Shown here: positions 33,940-45,286 of the stretch, piece by piece
Position numbering within the stretch: position 1 is the first letter of the stretch
Layout of the letters: every line of letters starts with the position of its first letter
Assembly: GCF_019399895.1 (NCBI RefSeq)
Contig: NW_027228795.1
Coordinates: 124,001 to 188,000, forward strand
Reading direction: 5' to 3'
DNA length: 64,000 nucleotides
From: Cardiocondyla obscurior
Taxonomy: Eukaryota; Arthropoda; Insecta; Hymenoptera; Formicidae
Translations under genes and position numbers: made by a program
Notes under the pieces: generated by a model
The model's database searches: none
What the model was told of the DNA's origin: nothing
The model's input: the letters and a program-made list of their open reading frames with translations, nothing else

Positions 33940-36900
33940 ATGTCGGACGAAGATTCCGTTTTGCGAAATCAAGTAGCCAACGACTCTTGGCTACATAGCG
34001 AATCAGGCCATCGGGCACGGCGACCACCCCCTGAGAACCCCATAGGCATCGCAACCGCCGCCCTACGCGAAATCCGCGATAACGTGCGTCGGGCATTGAA
34101 TACAGAAAGCGATAACGAAAGCTTAGCTGAATTTGATCCGCGTGAAGAACCCGAACCGTGCGACGAAACCGACTTAAATTTAGCACAACCTACTGACGAA
34201 ACGCAAAAAAGCGACCGGAAGAGGCTATTAGAAGAAACGGGTAGCGATATCAGCGACGTATCGCAACGCGGCGAATTCTCTCTTACCTCATACGACAGTA
34301 GCATATTTGATCCCGCGGAAATAGTAGACGAGTTAGAAATGCGACGACGCAGCCGAAACTCTACCCGCGATAATCAAGGGACCTCCTCAAGGCTCTATGA
34401 AAATCAGCCGGTTGAAACGAACCTCGGCGAACACATTTTTATGGTAACAGACCAAGGCGATCGCGACGGAACCAGCGAGTCAAGGGAGGAAGCTGCCGGC
34501 GGCACCCCTGTGACAACCGCCGACACGGTAATAAAGCGGCCCAGGCCCGAACCCCCTTCTCCGATTTCGCGGAGGCGCTCACCGGTACCCCATAGCGATA
34601 CGTTAAGTACGATCTTGGATGCCATACAAGAGATAAACAGACGCCTAGATCGGGTAGAAGTCGAGATAAGTACGCTGCGAGAACCGCTCCACTCCACACG
34701 GACATCGGAGCCGGCAGCCGCACGCCGAGAACCGCTGACTCAGGACCGCGATGACGTACGATTCTCTCTAGACAACCCCCGGCAATACCTGTCGATGAAG
34801 CATGCCCTCGAAACGATCCCTTCCTTCGACGGAAACGAGACGCACGCTAAAAAATTTATTAAAGCATGCGAATACGTCGCGAGGAAAATAGACCCGGCGG
34901 ACGAAAGTGAATTACTAGCCGCGATACTTTACACGAAACTGACTGGACGCGCGCTGTCGCGTTTCGAGACTAGGAAAGTCGTCGGATTCTCACAATTCCT
35001 AAGCGAAATAGAAGAAGCATACGTGCAACGACGGGGCACCTCGTACTTGCAAATTGACTTCAACAATCTGCGGCAACGACACGGGGAAAGCGCGCAAGCT
35101 TTTGGATTCCGAGCCGACTCCCTCGCGACCGAACTATACGACGCCTTAAGCGAAAATCCGAAATATTCGGATGACGAGAAACGCGGCATCTGGAATTCCG
35201 TACAGGAGCAAGTGTTACAAAATTACCAGGCCGGACTCCTTCCGTATACGCAAATGATCGTCCGTTCACGGAATTATACCACCCTACAACAGGCCATCGC
35301 GGGGGCGGCCATGGAGGAGAGACAACGCGGTATACCGACGCGATCCTTCCTGGACCGCGACCCGCCGCCGCGACGCCCCCCGCCAGCCTGTCAAAAATGC
35401 GGGAAGCAAGGACACGCGGGATTCGCGTGTCGCTCGAGCCGTTACGCGCAACGCTTCCCGTTACCGCGAGCCGATCATCCGCCGCGCGTGCATACCACAA
35501 CGAAACATTGCACCTATTGCAACATACCCGGGCACACGCGCGAGGAATGCCGACGCCTGAAACGCGAGACGGGACCCCGTGAAAACATTAGACGCGACTC
35601 CCGACCGCACCCCCCGCCGAGGAGGGCTCCTACAGTCAACACCGCGCATTGCCAAGAGAGAGAAACAAACACGGATATGATAGGGAGCGGCCCCGGAACC
35701 GCTGCCCCGCCGCGCCAGCAGGAGACACGACTCGCGAGAGATTACCAAATAGCGCACCTGGCAGAAGATACGCGGAGCCGACAGCTCGATCTCGTCACTT
35801 TACCGATCCTTCAAGCAAAGAACGGAAAGGCTACTTTCCTCGTCGACTCAGGCGCCGCGGTTACACTGATAAAAGTGGGAAAACTGAAGGGTACCACCCC
35901 CATTTTCTCCGGCTCGACCGCTTTGACGGGAGTAACGGGACATAAAGCGAAAACCCTCGGGAAATGTAACGCCACGATCCGCCTCAAAACCACCTTCGTG
36001 CACCACGACATGCACGTCGTGCCGGACGATTTCCCCATCGATTACGAGGGAATTCTCGGCATGGATTTTTTAAAGACTCAGCGGACCGTGTATGACGTAG
36101 AGAACGGCCGCTTAAGTATAAACCGCGTTACTTTCCCGCTCCATCCGTACGCTCGCATCATGTTACCGCCGCGCAGTGAGACCATCGTACGGGCAATTAC
36201 TAACGAAAACCGGGTGGGTATAATTTACGCACACGAGCCCGCACCCGGGATTTTGATCGGGAATTGTCTAGTCGAACCGATAGACAACGCGTGCCCGGTC
36301 AGCGTAGTTAATACGACCGAAAAACCTGTAGTTTTCCCGACGCCACGACTGGTCGTTCACCGCACGGAATTTGCTGACTCGGCACCGGTACTCGCGTTAC
36401 GCGACACGCCAAGCGACGGCAAGGTACAGACACGGATAAAAGCATTACATGAACAGCTGCGGATATCACATTTAAATAAGGAAGAGGAAGACAAGCTGCG
36501 GCAAATCTGTGCAGACTTTTGCGATACATTCTACCTCGCCGGCGATACTCTCTCTCACACTTCCGCGGTAGCGCACGAAATAAATAACGACGCGGGAATA
36601 AAGCCTATAAACTGCCGACCCTACCGGTTGCCGGAGCGCCATAAAGAAGAAGTAAATCGACAGATAGCTAAAATGATGAACGAGGGAATTATCCGCGAAA
36701 GCACGAGTCAGTGGAATGCGCCCATACTCGTGGTACCGAAGCGAGCCGACGCGTCAGGCAACCCGAAACTCCGGATAGTTGTTGATTTCCGGAAACTAAA
36801 CGACGCCACAGTAGGAGATTCATTCCCTATACCAAACATCACGGACATCCTAGACCAACTGGGAAACGCGAAATATTTTACAACGTTAGATCTCGCGTCG

Positions 36901-38979
36901 GGTTATCACCAAATTCCTATGCACGAGGAGCACAAAAAGAAAACCGCGTTTTCAACAGCACTGGGGCATTACGAGTTTAATCGAATGCCGTTCGGTTTAA
37001 AAAATGCGCCAGCTACCTTCCAACGACTAATGAACTCGGTACTATCGGGCCTACAGGGGATAAAATGTCTAGTGTACCTCGACGATATAGTAATTTACGG
37101 AGCCTCGTTGGACGAACACAACAAGCGACTCGTGGAGGTGTTAAAAAGATTGCGTCAACATAATCTGAAACTTCAACCTGAGAAGTGCGAGTTCCTCAGG
37201 AAGGAAGTTTTATATTTAGGGCATATAATAACAGAAGGAGGAATACGACCCGACCCATCTAAACTAACTGCAATACAACAATTCCCGACGCCAAAACGAG
37301 TACGCGACGTACAGTCATTCATAGGGCTAGCGGGATATTATCGAAAGTTCATCGAAAATTTTTCGAAAACCGCAAAACCTTTAACCGCGCTTACGCGAAA
37401 AGACAGCGTTTTCAAATGGGAAATAGAGCAACAACAAGCTTTTGAAATATTGAAGGAAAAACTAACCACCGCCCCTGTGCTAAGCTATCCGAATTTCGAA
37501 AAAATTTTCCTGATTACCACTGACGCCTCGGACTACGCAATCGGGGCTATTCTATCACAAGGAGAAATAGGAGAAGACCGCCCTATCGCATACGCTAGCA
37601 GAATACTGAATAAAGCAGAGAAGAACTACAGCACGACAGAGAAGGAGCTACTAGCTATAGTCTGGGCTGTAAAACATTTTCGCCCGTACATTTATGGCAC
37701 GCGTTTTACTATAATCACGGACCATAAACCACTCGTGTGGTTATTTAATGTTAACGATCCGGGATCACGATTAATCAGGTGGAGACTAAAATTAGAAGAA
37801 TACACATATGACATCGTGCATAAGTCGGGCAAGCAAAATACAAACGCGGATGCGCTCAGCAGAAACCCGCCAGAGGAGTTTGTCGGAGTCAGCACAAACG
37901 AGACCGGCGAAGAACAGAAGTACAGCGAGGAAGAAAAAATTAAAATACTCCGAGAATATCATGACTCCCCCCTAGGAGGACACCAGGGAGTAAATCGCAC
38001 GATAAATAGGATCAAATTACGCCATAATTGGCCCGGAATGAACAAAGATATCGAGAAATATATCCAGAAATGCGTAAATTGTCAAAAGAACAAATTAAGC
38101 CGAAAAACGAAAATGCCGCTGATATTAACGGACACGCCAGGGAAACCCTTTGAGAAATGCGCCCTGGACATCGTGGGACCGCTACCGATAACAACCGCCG
38201 GAAATAAATACGTGCTGACGTTTCAAGATCTCCTAACTAAGTTCAGCAAGGCTATCGCGTTACCAAACCAAGAAGCGGCGACCGTGGCTAAGGCGTTCGC
38301 GACAAAGATAATTCTCGAGCACGGCATACCTGAGAATATTCTCACGGATCAAGGGACCAACTTCCTAAGCGAAATTTTCAAACAAACCTGTAAACTATTG
38401 AAAATAAACAAAATTCAAACTACCGCCTACCACCCTGAAACAAACGGAGCGCTAGAGAGATCGCACAGAACCCTAGCGGAATACCTGCGACACTATCTAA
38501 ATGAGGAGCAAACCGATTGGGACGAGTGGCTACCCTACGCGATGTTCACGTATAACACCACGCCCCACACAACCACGGGATTCACCCCTTTTGAATTCGT
38601 GTACGGGCACCAGGCAATACTACCTACGGCACTGACCACGGTGCCCAAACTAACATATTCGTACGAAAATTACGCGCAAGAATTACGCGAACGATTGCGC
38701 GCGGCTAACCGGATAGCTAGAGAAAACGCTAGAATAAAGAAAGAAAAAACAAAAATTACATTTGATCAAAAAACAAATCCGCGCGCGTTCAAAGTAGGCG
38801 ACCACGTGCTGCTGCACGACGAAACGGTACGTAGGGGGCGATCGAAGAAATTAGACGCTAAATGGATAGGACCGTATATAATAATCGAACGGAACGGCGA
38901 CGTCAACTATACAATAAGAAAGGGCCGAAAAACAACGCGAGTACACGCGAACCGACTAAAAGCCTTTATAGACCATTAG
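33940..38979 (+). CDS. gag-pol: Element B gag-pol polyprotein
   Basis: An intact frame of 1679 codons. The Gag part (about 1-560) has a segment conserved with A and C around residues 285-460 and two CCHC knuckles at about 483 (CQKCGKQGHAGFAC) and 524 (CTYCNIPGHTREEC). The aspartic protease has DSGA near 635. RT spans about 870-1060 with catalytic YLDD near 1047. RNase H TTDAS is near 1194. The integrase HHCC module begins near 1340 (HDSPLGGHQG), with DDE residues near 1409, 1469 and 1505 (HPETNGALERSHRTL), and ends in a C-terminal SH3-like part. Gag and Pol share one frame, as in some errantivirus relatives. Its GC content is higher than in A, though the domain order is identical. It makes the particle and copies and integrates the element. 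Confidence 0.95.
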   Translation: MSDEDSVLRNQVANDSWLHSESGHRARRPPPENPIGIATAALREIRDNVRRALNTESDNESLAEFDPREEPEPCDETDLNLAQPTDETQKSDRKRLLEETGSDISDVSQRGEFSLTSYDSSIFDPAEIVDELEMRRRSRNSTRDNQGTSSRLYENQPVETNLGEHIFMVTDQGDRDGTSESREEAAGGTPVTTADTVIKRPRPEPPSPISRRRSPVPHSDTLSTILDAIQEINRRLDRVEVEISTLREPLHSTRTSEPAAARREPLTQDRDDVRFSLDNPRQYLSMKHALETIPSFDGNETHAKKFIKACEYVARKIDPADESELLAAILYTKLTGRALSRFETRKVVGFSQFLSEIEEAYVQRRGTSYLQIDFNNLRQRHGESAQAFGFRADSLATELYDALSENPKYSDDEKRGIWNSVQEQVLQNYQAGLLPYTQMIVRSRNYTTLQQAIAGAAMEERQRGIPTRSFLDRDPPPRRPPPACQKCGKQGHAGFACRSSRYAQRFPLPRADHPPRVHTTTKHCTYCNIPGHTREECRRLKRETGPRENIRRDSRPHPPPRRAPTVNTAHCQERETNTDMIGSGPGTAAPPRQQETRLARDYQIAHLAEDTRSRQLDLVTLPILQAKNGKATFLVDSGAAVTLIKVGKLKGTTPIFSGSTALTGVTGHKAKTLGKCNATIRLKTTFVHHDMHVVPDDFPIDYEGILGMDFLKTQRTVYDVENGRLSINRVTFPLHPYARIMLPPRSETIVRAITNENRVGIIYAHEPAPGILIGNCLVEPIDNACPVSVVNTTEKPVVFPTPRLVVHRTEFADSAPVLALRDTPSDGKVQTRIKALHEQLRISHLNKEEEDKLRQICADFCDTFYLAGDTLSHTSAVAHEINNDAGIKPINCRPYRLPERHKEEVNRQIAKMMNEGIIRESTSQWNAPILVVPKRADASGNPKLRIVVDFRKLNDATVGDSFPIPNITDILDQLGNAKYFTTLDLASGYHQIPMHEEHKKKTAFSTALGHYEFNRMPFGLKNAPATFQRLMNSVLSGLQGIKCLVYLDDIVIYGASLDEHNKRLVEVLKRLRQHNLKLQPEKCEFLRKEVLYLGHIITEGGIRPDPSKLTAIQQFPTPKRVRDVQSFIGLAGYYRKFIENFSKTAKPLTALTRKDSVFKWEIEQQQAFEILKEKLTTAPVLSYPNFEKIFLITTDASDYAIGAILSQGEIGEDRPIAYASRILNKAEKNYSTTEKELLAIVWAVKHFRPYIYGTRFTIITDHKPLVWLFNVNDPGSRLIRWRLKLEEYTYDIVHKSGKQNTNADALSRNPPEEFVGVSTNETGEEQKYSEEEKIKILREYHDSPLGGHQGVNRTINRIKLRHNWPGMNKDIEKYIQKCVNCQKNKLSRKTKMPLILTDTPGKPFEKCALDIVGPLPITTAGNKYVLTFQDLLTKFSKAIALPNQEAATVAKAFATKIILEHGIPENILTDQGTNFLSEIFKQTCKLLKINKIQTTAYHPETNGALERSHRTLAEYLRHYLNEEQTDWDEWLPYAMFTYNTTPHTTTGFTPFEFVYGHQAILPTALTTVPKLTYSYENYAQELRERLRAANRIARENARIKKEKTKITFDQKTNPRAFKVGDHVLLHDETVRRGRSKKLDAKWIGPYIIIERNGDVNYTIRKGRKTTRVHANRLKAFIDH

Positions 38980-39145
38980 TAAGACGGAGAGAGATCACGC
39001 GCAGCGAGGCGGACAGGAATAAATAAGCAATAGGGATAAGGAATAAACAGCAGGGGGACCAGTGGCAGAGGCAATCGACACCAGCCTCAGGACTCAAAGA
39101 GGCTGGGTTCAAGCCAAAGGACGGACAAAGCATAGAAAAATAACA
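38980..39145. other. Element B pol-env segment, first part
   Basis: A short sense-strand non-coding stretch after the pol stop. On the antisense strand it would be the intron or 3' end behind the antisense ORF. I find no acceptor matching those of A and C. Confidence 0.4.
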
Positions 39146-39615
39146 CTACTCACGATTGCTGAGGGGCCAGACGACCCGGCCAGTGGACGTCGCCCGGACC
39201 CGGAGGTCCACGTCGTAGCGACGTTCCCACACCGAGATTAAGCGGAAATCATCCCTCGGCGGCGGGGGCGGTGTCGGCGTCCGTGGGGTGCAGCACGGCT
39301 CACACATCCTAGGTTCGAAATAACCGCTGCACCTCACGCAAAGCTGGTAGCGCGCCCGGTCCAGGAGGTGGTCCTGGCACAGGACAATGTAACCAGGCGC
39401 GCGGCATCGGAAGCACCGCTCCCCCGACGCCAATGTAGCCTCTCTTGGAAAATCCACTGGAAACGAAGAAATCACAATAAGCACCCCGTAGATATAAGTA
39501 CACTTAAGTAATTATAAGGCAATTAGAAGTAAGACACAAAAAAAAAAAAAAAAAAAAAAATAATACATAATAAAAATTTTTTTCCACCCGGAAACAAAAA
39601 CACGATATTCTTACT
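39146..39615 (-). CDS. Element B antisense spliced ORF with C-x2-C-x8-C-x2-C zinc motif
   Basis: Exon 2 runs from acceptor TTTCCAG (first base 39456) to donor GTGAGT after 39154; unspliced it stops at TAG 39146-39148, the same two-codon-then-TAG ending as in element A. A candidate exon 1 ends at donor GTAAG with last base 39615; joining its final A to the TG that opens exon 2 would form the ATG. The frame encodes an upstream cysteine pair (ERCFRCRAPG), then CVRCSGYFEPRMCEPC, with spacing identical to A and C, then a proline-rich run and a V/R-rich tail. About 100 residues. The reading is supported by conservation across three diverged elements. The exon 1 choice is less certain. Function unknown. 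Confidence 0.6.
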
Positions 39616-39910
39616 TTTTGTCTAACGTCAGAGAATGAAACAAATATTCAAGAAAACCGTAGCGTACTCGTTGACCACGAGAAGAAGACTGACGGGACGA
39701 ACATAAAAATTCACGGGTAGATTAAGGCGACACCGTAATATTACACGAATGAAATAGAATATATGCACTCACCTCAGCGATAGAGTCCTTTTCGCCGGCA
39801 CAAACGAAACTTCAGACACGTGGGGACACTTCGCGCACTAAAAAACAAAAAAAAAAAAAAAAAACGCGGCGTCGCGTTATAATAAGACTGAAAGATAATT
39901 TACCTTTCAG

Positions 39911-41687
39911 AATTATTCTCGCCACAGCACACGGTTCAAACGGCGGTACGGGGGGTGAACGGTCACCGCCGTACAAAATCACCGAATTCGAGAACGAACC
40001 CGGGCTATACTTCGAGGGCCAGGGACAACTTCAGATAACCGAATCCGTGTGGAAATTCGTAATAATCACCGACACAGAAGCCATCGAAGCACGGTACAAG
40101 AATTTACAAAGCTACGTCAGTAAAGCAGAAGAATTATGCGAGAATTTCTACAAAGCAAAGGAAGATCAGATAGGCGCAAAGTGTAAGGAGATACTATATA
40201 CAGCGGCGGCAGAAAACGATAAGCTAACGGTCGCGTTGAACCGACTACGAATAATATACGGAGTGCCAGTACAAAAAAGGGGATTAATAGACATTGTAGG
40301 AAAAGTAGGTAAATCGTTGTTCGGATTAATGGACGCGGATGACGAAGAGCAGATAACCGAACAACTCGAAATAATACACTCGCGGCAGGAAGCGCTACAA
40401 CATGTCGCCAAAACACAAATAAAAATTTTAAACACGACCATAGGGCACATAAAATTAATGGAAGATAAAGTGGAACACCACATACAGGTTTTAGCAAACG
40501 CAACGAGCAATATCAGCTGGAGGCTGGACCAGCTGACGCGCAGACTATACGCGATAGATTATCTGTCGGTATTAGAGGCATTAATTAAAAATATGTTAAG
40601 CGACGTATACGATGTAACCGATTTTATAACGCACGCAAAAGCGGACATTATAAACCTGCGCATACTACCTTTAGAAAAACTAATAATAGAATTAAGGGAA
40701 GCCTCGGGGCACCTAAAAGGAGGTAATCACTTCCCATTTAGAGTAAACGAACAAAGCTGGAATGACATACAGAAATACGCGGACATTAGCGCATATTACA
40801 AAAAGAACGCGATAGTAACTATTATAAAATTCCCCATCGTCAAGTATGAGTCGTACGAGGTAATGAGAGTCTCGCCGATACCCGTCATAGAAAAGGAAAA
40901 TAGATTTAAGGTAATAAATGTAAACAACGAAATTATCGCGTTTGACCGAGATAACGCGAACTATATCTTATTAACCGCGGACGAGTTAAAGAAATGTAAG
41001 CGTGGGAACAAAAACTACATATGCATGCAGAGTCATCCGGTTTATCGCGTCAAGGCGAATGCCCCGTGTGAGATACAGGCGCTCACGCGACCCGAGCAAC
41101 AACCGACGCAATGCGATATACGACACCTCACGTCGCGTGCCACGTTTTGGATGACTCTAAGCGAGCCACAGGCTTGGTTATTTTCGACTATAAACACACA
41201 GGAGATACACATGCAATGCAAAAACTACCCAAGCAAAATACTACTGATTGAGCGGACGGGAAAATTAAATGTATACGGAGAATGCAAACTCACCACGACC
41301 GACATGACGATACGTACGAGGACAGCTTTAAACGAGACAGATATAACTACTCACTTACCGCTGTACAATCTAAGCCTTACACCCGCGAATGCCTTACCGG
41401 AAGGTACGAACATGAAAGAGATACAACGCGAAACATTTATAAGAAATCCGGTAGAATTAGATAAGTTAAGCGGCGAGCTCAGTGAGCTGGACAGCACAGT
41501 GAGCCAGCCCGGAGGTATCACTTCACACGAAATAATCGTGTACACCGCGAGCGCCAGTACCACCGTAAGCGTGGTAGCTATAATTGCGGTAATTGTAATA
41601 TTAGGCATAAGAAAATATAATAAAAATAAAAAACCCCCTCCGCCTCCTCGCATGCTAAAACCAACCACGGCGGCCGCGTCCGTGTAA
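39911..41687 (+). CDS. env: Element B envelope glycoprotein, baculovirus F-like
   Basis: The env exon opens right after the acceptor TTTCAG (39910) and encodes about 591 residues; its first codons extend the hydrophobic start supplied by the leader mini-exon. QKRGLIDIVGKVGKSLFGLM at about 40271-40330 is the cleavage-site and fusion-peptide signature of baculovirus F and errantivirus Env. Cysteines around 40990-41110 and 41210-41290 are shared with A and C. A membrane anchor (about 41565-41610, AIIAVIVILGI) is followed by a K/N/P-rich tail. The frame is intact. Starting translation at an internal codon near 40047 would lose the signal peptide, so I prefer the spliced model. Confidence 0.87.
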
Positions 41688-41769
41688 GACATAAGTTTAG
41701 AATAACAAGCGAAACAAGAAAATTAGATTAAGCAACCAGACAATGTAATGGCTTCTGTATACTGCGACT

Positions 41770-41810
41770 AGAAGAAAATGGCCCTGATAAATCTCTGGCC
41801 CTTTTCTTCT
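41770..41810 (+). promoter_or_regulatory. Element B hairpin before the polypurine tract
   Basis: AGAAGAAAATGGCC pairs with GGCCCTTTTCTTCT, one mismatch in 14, loop of about 13 bases, ending just before the polypurine tract. Confidence 0.7.
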
Positions 41811-41815
41811 CCCCA

Positions 41816-41827
41816 GGGGGGGAGGGA
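41816..41827 (+). promoter_or_regulatory. Element B polypurine tract
   Basis: A G-rich run ending GAGGGA directly before the 3' LTR. Confidence 0.9.
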
Positions 41828-42233
41828 TGTTGTAACCCGACCCTGGCAACAGCAAGGCCACGTACGCGAAGGCCGGGTTAACAACCAGCGTCGATCGGAT
41901 CACCCGATCGCGGAATCCGCTGACCGATCGACGCCTTGCAATTTTCGCCTAGGCAATGACCGAACGCGGTCACTGTCCTACGCGCCCGGAATCCGCGGAC
42001 TGTTGCATTTCCGCCTTAGCAACAGTCGCGTATAAAACCCGCGGCCACCGAATGTCCGCGGGTCATTCTGATAACAACAACGACGGGGTAACGCTGCCCG
42101 AAGCCAGGGAATATACCTCAAGGAGAATAAAAAGTCTTCAAAGTGAAAACAAGTGTATCTTTATTTACGAGCCCCTCGTGGTATAAGAAGAAGTCCCGGG
42201 AGGACGGACCCCTTGCACCGTCAGGGTGCAACA
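41828..42233 (+). repeat. Element B 3' LTR
   Basis: Identical by eye to 33140-33545 over 406 bp. Confidence 0.96.
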
Positions 42234-42402
42234 ACAGCAATAAGTCATAGAAGTAGTAGTAACGAATGTAATAATTATTTTTGGTAAAACAAAAAAACGT
42301 ACAAAGAAAAACTTTATTACATTTACAAGATCGTTATTGAATTAGAAGTACATAATAATGTTAAGAAAAGTGCGAAATATTTTAATATTTTATTCTTTAA
42401 TG

Positions 42403-42804
42403 TTATATTCGAAGACTAATCTTACTTAGATTATTCGTTTTTGATTTATTGCGTTTCTTGTTCCCGGTTTGTGTTTTTGTATGTCGGCGAGTCCATTCCG
42501 GTTTTTCTCTGCTAACACTACCGTTTTGTCCATTCACGACAAACGTTTTACTTTCAAAACCCTCACCACCGTTGGACCTGTAAAGTTGCCTCCTGGTCTT
42601 AGTAAGCTGCAACTGACGTCTCCGTTTTCGCTCGTATTCGGATCTCGCCCTCCATGTCTTGCTGACCCTGGAAATAATCCCAAGAGTTTTGCTATCCAAC
42701 AATGCAAATATCATACCAGCAACTTCGACGGGCAAACGTTTAATCATATCCAGCATATATTCGATGCCGTCGACGTATGTCATAATCCAGCTGAAAGCTT
42801 CCAT
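42403..42804 (-). CDS. F-box-like mini-protein, satellite copy 2
   Basis: Full 133-codon frame as in copy 1. It is distinguished by Y in place of N in the GIENML segment, S in LLDSKTL and the EGFES...VVNGQ form. Confidence 0.55.
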   Translation of the reverse strand: MEAFSWIMTYVDGIEYMLDMIKRLPVEVAGMIFALLDSKTLGIISRVSKTWRARSEYERKRRRQLQLTKTRRQLYRSNGGEGFESKTFVVNGQNGSVSREKPEWTRRHTKTQTGNKKRNKSKTNNLSKISLRI

Positions 42805-43642
42805 CGCGTTTGACCTCTCAGAGTGACTGGTCGAGAAAGAATGCCAGAGAGACTCCAGACCTCGTTTGATATAGGTGGTGCGATAGGAATAACCTCCCGT
42901 AATTGGTTAAGAAATAACGCGATCCGATTGACTGCATGTTCGACTGTTCGCCGTGTCCTTTGGCTGCTTGTATAACTGCATATTGGTCGCGATAAGTGCA
43001 TCTGTAATTCTTTGGTGTTCTCATTGGTTGTTTCTTTCTGTTGACCAGTTTTGGAATACTTGTTACTAAGATTAATTATTTTCTGTGATATACCCTTCTT
43101 CTAAATGACGCGATCAATTTAATTAATATGCCAAATTTTGTTTTGTGTAAGTTAACTACACGTGGTAGAAATTTATTATGCACAACGTACCTTCTCATTC
43201 GAGATATGATACTAGAAATTTTCTGAAATAAAATTTAAGTTTTTAAGTACATTGCGGAAAATATTACGTTAAAAATAATTTTTTTTGAAAAATAAAGCAA
43301 AGTTATCGAAAGTTTGCCAATAATACATAATCATTTTTATTCGAGCAGAATTCTAAAGCGGTTATACATATAAGCAGAAACATTCGAGAATGCGAAAAAT
43401 TGTCTTCAATGTCAATGCGTAAAATAGAAAAAATTAAAATCACAATAAAAAAAAGATTTAATGCAACGTAAAAACAGCAATAAGTCATAGATGTGGTAGT
43501 AACGAATGTAATAATTATTTTTGGTAAAACAAGAAAATGTACAAAGAAAAACTTTATTACATTTACAAGATCGTTATTGAATTAGAAGTACATAATAATG
43601 TTAAGAAAAGTGCGAAATATTTTAATATTTTATTCTTTAATG

Positions 43643-44044
43643 TTATATTCGAAGACTAATCTTACTTAGATTATTCGTTTTTGATTTATTGCGTTTCTTG
43701 TTCCCGGTTTGTGTTTTTGTATGTCGGCGAGTCCATTCCGGTTTTTCTCTGCTAACACTACCGTTTTGTCCATTCACGACAAACGTTTTACTTTCAAAAC
43801 CCTCACCACCGTTGGACCTGTAAAGTTGCCTCCTGGTCTTAGTAAGCTGCAACTGACGTCTCCGTTTTCGCTCGTATTCGGATCTCGCCCTCCATGTCTT
43901 GCTGACCCTGGAAATAATCCCAAGAGTTTTGCTATCCAACAATGCAAATATCATACCAGCAACTTCGACGGGCAAACGTTTAATCATATCCAGCATATTT
44001 TCGATGCCGTCGACGTATGTCATAATCCAGCTGAAAGCTTCCAT
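43643..44044 (-). CDS. F-box-like mini-protein, satellite copy 3
   Basis: Full 133-codon frame; S in LLDSKTL, EGFES...VVNGQ form. It gives the same protein as copy 12 at the right edge. Confidence 0.55.
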   Translation of the reverse strand: MEAFSWIMTYVDGIENMLDMIKRLPVEVAGMIFALLDSKTLGIISRVSKTWRARSEYERKRRRQLQLTKTRRQLYRSNGGEGFESKTFVVNGQNGSVSREKPEWTRRHTKTQTGNKKRNKSKTNNLSKISLRI

Positions 44045-44884
44045 CGCGTTTGACCTCTCAGAGTGACTGGTCGAGAAAGAATGCCAGAGAGACTCCAGAC
44101 CTCGTTTGATATAGGTGGTGCGATAGGAATAACCTCCCGTAATTGGTTAAGAAATAACGCGATCCGATTGACTGTATGTTCGACTGTTCGCCGTGTCCTT
44201 TGGCTGCTTGTATAACTGCATATTGGTCGCGATAAGTGCATCTGTAATTCTTTGGTGTTCTCATTGGTTGTTTCTTTCTGTTGACCAGTTTTGGAATACT
44301 TGTTACTAAGATTAATTATTTTCTGTGATATACCCTTCTTCTAAATGACGCGATCAATTTAATTAATATGCCAAATTTTGTTTTGTGTAAGTTAACTACA
44401 CGTGGTAGAAATTTATTATGCACAACGTACCTTCTCATTCGAGATATGATACTAGAAATTTTCTGAAATAAAATATAAGTTTTTAAGTACATTGCGGAAA
44501 ATATTACGTTAAAAATAATTTTTTTTGAAAAATAAAGCAAAGTTATCGAAAGTTTGCCAATAATACATAATCATTTTTATTCGAGCAGAATTCTAAAGCG
44601 GTTATACATATAAGCAGAAACATTCGAGAATGCGAAAAATTGTCTTCAATGTCAATGCGTAAAATAGAAAAAAATTAAAATCACAATAAAAAAAAGATTT
44701 AATGCAACGTAAAAAACAGCAATAAGTCATAGATGTGGTAGTAACGAATGTAATAATTATTTTTGGTAAAACAAGAAAATGTACAAAGAAAAACTTTATT
44801 ACATTTACAAGATCGTTATTGAATTAGAAGTACATAATAATGTTAAGAAAAGTGCGAAATATTTTAATATTTTATTCTTTAATG

Positions 44885-45286
44885 TTATATTCGAAGACTA
44901 ATCTTACTTAGATTATTCGTTTTTGATTTATTGCGTTTCTTGTTCCCGGTTTGTGTTTTTGTATGTCGGCGAGTCCATTCCGGTTTTTCTCTGCTAACAC
45001 TACCGTTTTGTCCATTCGCGACAAACGTTTTACTTTCAAAAACCTCACCACCGTTGGACCTGTAAAGTTGCCTCCTGGTCTTAGTAAGCTGCAACTGACG
45101 TCTCCGTTTTCGCTCGTATTCGGATCTCGCCCTCCATGTCTTGCTGACCCTGGAAATAATCCCAAGAGTTTTGTTATCCAACAATGCAAATATCATACCA
45201 GCAACTTCGACGGGCAAACGTTTAATCATATCCAGCATATTTTCGATGCCGTCGACGTATGTCATAATCCAGCTGAAAGCTTCCAT
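44885..45286 (-). CDS. F-box-like mini-protein, satellite copy 4
   Basis: Full 133-codon frame; N in LLDNKTL, EVFES...VANGQ form, the same protein as copies 8 and 9. Confidence 0.55.
   Translation of the reverse strand: MEAFSWIMTYVDGIENMLDMIKRLPVEVAGMIFALLDNKTLGIISRVSKTWRARSEYERKRRRQLQLTKTRRQLYRSNGGEVFESKTFVANGQNGSVSREKPEWTRRHTKTQTGNKKRNKSKTNNLSKISLRI

Larger units (their letters stand above)
33140..42233 (+). mobile_element. Gypsy/errantivirus-like LTR retrotransposon B (intact, young)
   Basis: Identical 406-bp LTRs with TGTTG...CAACA ends are flanked by ACAG (33136-33139 and 42234-42237). The uninterrupted satellite site ACAGCAATAAG occurs in sister units. Gag-pol and env frames are both open. 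By sequence alone nothing prevents this copy from being active. Confidence 0.96.

Noticed and set aside
42469..42813. Plus-strand 114-codon frame opposite each F-box ORF
   Set aside because: It is the exact reverse shadow of the F-box ORF and recurs only because the unit recurs. The F-box match is on the minus strand.
42780..43024. Minus-strand 73- and 68-codon frames upstream of each F-box ORF
   Set aside because: They overlap each other in different frames, match nothing I recognise and have no splice link to the F-box ORF; kept only as satellite sequence.
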